Source: Thermoplasmata archaeon
GTDB lineage: Archaea > Thermoplasmatota > Thermoplasmata > Lutacidiplasmatales > UBA184
Assembly: GCA_021792485.1 (NCBI GenBank)
Contig: JAJYUO010000056.1
Span: forward strand, 1-7,925
Reading direction: 5' to 3'
Length of the DNA stretch: 7,925 nt
Both the position numbers and the translations under genes were made by a program. Within the stretch, counting starts at the first letter, position 1. Every line of letters begins with the position of its first letter. The notes beneath the pieces were generated by a model that saw nothing but the letters and a program-made list of their open reading frames with translations, was not told where the DNA came from and made no database searches. Of this stretch, positions 5,506-7,925 are shown one piece after another.

Positions 5506-6392
5506 CCGCGGCTGCGATGCCCAGCAGCCCGCCCCCGGAGGCGGGGGACCGACCGGCCCAGCCGGCGCCGCCCCCGTGGATCCCGAAGACCGAGCTCGGC
5601 CGACGCGTCGCGCACGGAGAGCTCGCCACCATCAGCGAGGTCCTCGCGACCGGCCTTCCCCTGCGCGAGCCCCAGATCGTCGACAAGCTCCTTCCCGCCC
5701 TGCACGACGAGGTTCTTGACGTCAACATGGTCCAACGGATGACCGACTCCGGCCGTCGGTTCAAGTTCGCGGTCACGGTGGTCGTCGGGAACGGCGACGG
5801 GTACGTCGGGCTCGGACGTGCCAAGGGGCGCGAGGTCGGGCCCACGATCCGGCGCGCGATCGACCGCGCCAAGCTCGGCATCGTGGAGATCCTCCGGGGA
5901 TGCGGCAGCTGGGAATGCGGCTGCGGGAGGCCGCATACGCTGCCGTTCCAGGTCCACGCGCGGTCCGGCTCCGTCGTCGTAACGCTTAAGCCCGCCCCGC
6001 GAGGCGTCGGCCTCGCGGTCGGCGATGTCGTCAAGCCGATCCTTCGATTCGCCGGCATCACCGATGCGTGGGGGTACACCGACGGCCACACCAAGACGAC
6101 CGTCAACTACGCTCAGGCGGCGTACCGCGCGCTCGCGGACCTCTCCCGGCTCAAGGTGCCGGATGCGGATGCGACGCGCCTGAAGATCGTTCGAGGAGCG
6201 ATTGGCACGTCGATCCTGCCTCCGAAAGAGGAGACCCCGCGCTCGACCCGGGGGGGCCCGGGCGCCCGCCGGGGACCGCCGCGCGGCCGTGGGGGACCCG
6301 GTTCCCGTGCTGGGCCGGGAGGGCGTGGAGGAGGCCCCGGGCGACGGCCCCTCCCGGCGACGGCTCCGGCGGGTGGAGGAGGAAGCCGCTAG
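5502..6392 (+). CDS. rps5: 30S ribosomal protein uS5 (S5) with RG/GGP-rich C-terminal tail
   Basis: uS5 sits at the small-subunit mRNA entry site and affects decoding accuracy. The core shows WIPKTELGRRVAHGEL (26-41), LDVNMVQRMTDSGRRFKFAVTVVVGNGDGYVGLG, the archaeal CGSWECGCGRPHTLPF block, VVVTLKPAPRGVGLAVGDVVKPILRFAGI, and GYTDGHTKTTVNYAQAAYRAL. It ends near residue 239. Residues 240-296 form an extension rich in Arg, Gly and Pro with several RGG or RG units (for example PRGRGGPGSRAGPGGRGGG); archaeal uS5 usually ends close to the core. The first 25 residues are Pro/Ala-rich. The start is taken as GTG at 5502, which overlaps the uL18 stop as GTGA and lies 5 nt after GGGAGGAG (5489-5496). An ATG at 5517 would shorten the protein by 5 residues but is 20 nt from that site. 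Confidence 0.95.
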   Translation: MTAAAMPSSPPPEAGDRPAQPAPPPWIPKTELGRRVAHGELATISEVLATGLPLREPQIVDKLLPALHDEVLDVNMVQRMTDSGRRFKFAVTVVVGNGDGYVGLGRAKGREVGPTIRRAIDRAKLGIVEILRGCGSWECGCGRPHTLPFQVHARSGSVVVTLKPAPRGVGLAVGDVVKPILRFAGITDAWGYTDGHTKTTVNYAQAAYRALADLSRLKVPDADATRLKIVRGAIGTSILPPKEETPRSTRGGPGARRGPPRGRGGPGSRAGPGGRGGGPGRRPLPATAPAGGGGSR

Positions 6393-6395
6393 GCC

Positions 6396-6845
6396 ATGGC
6401 GTGGATCGTCATCCGGGTACGCGGAACGCTGCACGCGCGCCGCGACATCACCGAGACCCTGCGTTACCTTCATCTCACGCGCCCGAACCACGCCACCGTC
6501 ATCCCGGAGTCCGCCGACTACCGGGGGATGCTCCACAAGGTCCAAGGGTACGTCACGTGGGGCGAAGCGGACGCCGAGACGGTACGTTGGCTGTTGAAGG
6601 AACGGGGCGTCGCGATGGATGGGGCCAAGTTGGGCGCTTCGTCCGACGGATCGGGCCTGCCGATCGACGACCTCGCCGGCACGGTGATCGCCGAGGGCCT
6701 CGATTCGGTGCCGGGCGTCCGCCCGCTCTTCCGGTTGAAGGCTCCCAAAGGCGGCTGGCGTTCGACGAAGAAGCCGTTCCGCCAGGGTGGCGCCCTGGGG
6801 TATCGCGGGGCCGCGGTCAACGATCTCGCTCGTAGGATGGCGTAG
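6396..6845 (+). CDS. rpl30: 50S ribosomal protein uL30 (L30, archaeal L30/L7e type)
   Basis: The 149 residues match archaeal uL30, which is much longer than the roughly 60-residue bacterial form and related to eukaryotic L7. The N-terminal ferredoxin-like fold shows IVIRVRGTLHARRDITETLRYLHL (4-27), then RPNHATVIPESADYRGMLHKVQGYVTWGEADAET. The archaeal C-terminal part follows with LLKERGVAMDGAKLG, LPIDDLAGTVIAEGLDSVPGVRPLFRLKAPKGGW and a terminal GYRGAAVNDLARRM. The ATG at 6396 is 3 nt after the uS5 stop; a long GGTGGAGGAGG lies at 6372-6382 inside the end of uS5. The gene stops with TAG, and the uL15 start follows 17 nt later. Confidence 0.97.
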   Translation: MAWIVIRVRGTLHARRDITETLRYLHLTRPNHATVIPESADYRGMLHKVQGYVTWGEADAETVRWLLKERGVAMDGAKLGASSDGSGLPIDDLAGTVIAEGLDSVPGVRPLFRLKAPKGGWRSTKKPFRQGGALGYRGAAVNDLARRMA

Positions 6846-6862
6846 GGGGAGAGGAGGAGCGG

Positions 6863-7297
6863 ATGCCGAGTCGCACGCGGAAGTTCCGGGGGCTGCGCAC
6901 GCACGGGCGCGGCATCAAGGCCGGCCGAGGTGCAGGAAAGCAAGGGGGCCGCGGCAACGCGGGGCTGCACAAGTACAAGTTCAAGTCGATGCTGATCTAC
7001 GCACCCGATCACTTCGGGCGACACGGGTTCAAGCGCCCGCCCGAGATCGTCGAGCATCCGACCACGCTGAACGTCGGCGAGCTCGAAGGCTTCGTCCCCA
7101 TCCTCGAGGCTGCGGGAGCGCTCACGCGCGACGGGGAGACGTACACCGCCGACCTCGCGAAGGTCGGCGTCGACCGGCTCCTCGGAACGGGATCGACCCG
7201 GCGGACGTGGAAGGTCTACGTCCCCCACGCCACGAAACATGCCGCCGAGAAGGTGACGGTGCTTGCCGAGCGGCCGGCAGCGACCACCCCCCCGTAG
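6863..7297 (+). CDS. rpl15: 50S ribosomal protein uL15 (L15)
   Basis: uL15 is a late-assembly large-subunit protein whose long Gly/Arg-rich N-terminal arm penetrates the 23S rRNA. Residues 1-33 show this arm (RKFRGLRTHGRGIKAGRGAGKQGGRGNAG). The archaeal linker HKYKFKSMLIYAPDHFGRHGFKRPPEI follows at about 35-62, and then the globular part TTLNVGELEGFVPILEAAGAL and a C-terminal strand with KVYVPHATKHAAEKVTVLAE. The length of 144 is normal for archaea. The ATG at 6863 follows GGAGAGGAGGAG at 6848-6859. The stop is TAG at 7295-7297, and the same frame then stays open into secY 36 nt later. This is the last ribosomal protein gene in the cluster. Confidence 0.97.
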   Translation: MPSRTRKFRGLRTHGRGIKAGRGAGKQGGRGNAGLHKYKFKSMLIYAPDHFGRHGFKRPPEIVEHPTTLNVGELEGFVPILEAAGALTRDGETYTADLAKVGVDRLLGTGSTRRTWKVYVPHATKHAAEKVTVLAERPAATTPP

Positions 7298-7298
7298 G

Positions 7299-7306
7299 GT
7301 ATATTA
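7299..7306 (+). promoter_or_regulatory. TATA-like element, candidate separate promoter for secY
   Basis: The sequence GTATATTA lies 2 nt after the uL15 stop and is a conspicuous A/T run in very GC-rich DNA. It resembles an archaeal TATA box. Transcription usually starts about 25-27 nt after the centre of the box, here about 7328-7331, only a few bases before the secY ATG at 7334. No Shine-Dalgarno is visible between 7298 and 7333, unlike most upstream genes. Together this suggests a leaderless or nearly leaderless secY transcript. The purine element normally found just upstream of a TATA box (BRE) is weak here: GTAGG rather than an A-rich version. The evidence is sequence only. Confidence 0.45.
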
Positions 7307-7333
7307 CGGACCCTCTCGCTCCGAGCGTTCTCG

Positions 7334-7925
7334 ATGGTCGACGAGGAGATCCCACGCGATACCCGCTGGGCGATCCCTCTCGGATTGATCGGCGCCGCCA
7401 TCGTCGCGCTCTACTGGTACTGGGACCACCCGACCGTCCTGGCGCTCGGGTTCCTGGGCGCGGGGATGGCCGCCGTCATGGCGCTCCTGTACCTCGGCCT
7501 CTCCTACTCGGGCCCCAAATCCCGGCTCTACGGCCTCAAACCGCTCTCGAGCCGGCTGCCGGCCATCTCCCAGCCGAAGGGTCACGTGCATTTCCGCACG
7601 AAGATGTTCTGGACGATCCTGGTCGTCCTGACGTACTTCCTGCTCACGAACATCTACCTCTTTGGCGTCGACCAAGCGACGATCATCGACCTGTTCGCGA
7701 GCTACCGCGCGATCCTCGCGGGCGCCCAGGGAACGATCATGGACCTCGGGATCGGGCCGATCGTCACGGCCTCGATCATCATGCAGCTGTTTGTCGGGGC
7801 GAAGATCATCAACCTCGACCTCACCGACGACGAGGACAAGGGGATCTACCAGGGCTCCCAGAAAATCCTCGTCCTCGCGATGATCTTCATCGAATCGATC
7901 CCGCAGGTCTTCGGCTACATCACCC
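7334..7925 (+). CDS. secY: Preprotein translocase subunit SecY (Sec61 alpha), N-terminal part, with apparent extra two-helix leader
   Basis: SecY is the protein-conducting channel of the cytoplasmic membrane. The gene continues past the right edge; 197 residues are visible. The core begins near residue 65 with LYGLKPLSSRLPAISQPKGHVHFRTK, the amphipathic N-terminal helix and loop of archaeal SecY. TM1 follows (about 92-111), then the plug region (about 117-135), the TM2b motif LGIGPIVTASIIMQLFVGAK (138-157), an INLDLTDDEDKGIYQGSQK loop and TM3 (about 177-197). Before the core, residues 12-30 and 34-58 form two hydrophobic stretches that I would not expect in archaeal SecY. The ATG at 7334 is the first start after the uL15 stop in this frame. 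Internal ATGs at 7466 and 7478 would shorten the leader but still leave part of the second helix, and codon use before them looks coding. Confidence 0.95.
   Translation, partial: MVDEEIPRDTRWAIPLGLIGAAIVALYWYWDHPTVLALGFLGAGMAAVMALLYLGLSYSGPKSRLYGLKPLSSRLPAISQPKGHVHFRTKMFWTILVVLTYFLLTNIYLFGVDQATIIDLFASYRAILAGAQGTIMDLGIGPIVTASIIMQLFVGAKIINLDLTDDEDKGIYQGSQKILVLAMIFIESIPQVFGYIT

Noticed and set aside
5229..6545. Open frame of 438 codons on the minus strand opposite uL18, uS5 and uL30
   Set aside because: Shadow of conserved genes; composition is Arg/Ala/Pro-rich low complexity with no domain.
7295..7336. uL15 and secY in the same frame separated by TAG, so amber read-through or pyrrolysine could give a fusion
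   Set aside because: TAG also ends uL14, uS5 and uL30 here, uL15 already has its full family length at the TAG, and secY has a good ATG. No element for stop recoding was seen.
1..7925. CRISPR arrays, insertion sequences, tRNA or rRNA genes, riboswitches, attachment sites
   Set aside because: No direct-repeat array, transposase, terminal inverted repeats or RNA gene motif was seen; coding sequence fills almost the entire window.
1..7925. A previously undescribed gene system hidden in the window
   Set aside because: Every gene is a known member of the archaeal spc-type cluster in canonical order. The unusual points are protein tails and possible regulation, not new genes.

Overview
This window is a stretch of an archaeal chromosome carrying the spc-type ribosomal protein cluster. 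All genes lie on the + strand and are packed almost end to end. In order: the 3' end of an RNase P protein gene (Rpp29), then uS17, uL14, uL24, eS4, uL5, uS14, uS8, uL6, eL32, eL19, uL18, uS5, uL30, uL15, and the 5' part of secY, which runs off the right edge. No canonical member is missing and no foreign gene is inserted.

The domain is clear. eS4, eL32, eL19 and Rpp29 do not occur in bacteria. uL30 and uL18 have the long archaeal/eukaryotic form, and Rpp29 immediately before uS17 is the euryarchaeal arrangement. The DNA is very GC-rich (about two thirds by eye, not counted) with strong G/C at third codon positions. The protein cores are basic rather than uniformly acidic, which argues against a haloarchaeon. 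A high-GC member of the Thermoplasmatota or a related euryarchaeal lineage is my best guess, but it is inference only.

Layout: positions 1-5505 hold Rpp29 through uL18, and 5502-7297 hold uS5, uL30 and uL15. Neighbouring genes overlap by 1-11 nt or are separated by 3-17 nt, and six junctions are ATGA or GTGA overlaps. Purine-rich Shine-Dalgarno stretches (GGAGG-like) precede almost every start, so translation is probably coupled along one long transcript. The largest gap is 36 nt, between the uL15 gene and secY. It holds the window's most obvious TATA-like A/T island, placed so that secY could be transcribed separately as a leaderless or nearly leaderless mRNA. No stretch over 300 nt lacks a gene.

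The products work together. uS17, eS4, uS14, uS8 and uS5 go to the small subunit. uL14, uL24, uL5, uL6, eL32, eL19, uL18, uL30 and uL15 go to the large subunit (uL5 and uL18 bind 5S rRNA; uL24 and eL19 lie near the peptide exit). SecY is the membrane channel on which the exit tunnel docks.

I see no novel multi-gene system here. The unusual content is in protein ends: a long acidic C-terminal tail on uL24, an RG/GGP-rich tail on uS5, Pro/Ala-rich extensions on uS17, uL5, eL32 and uS5, and an apparent two-helix membrane extension in front of the SecY core.
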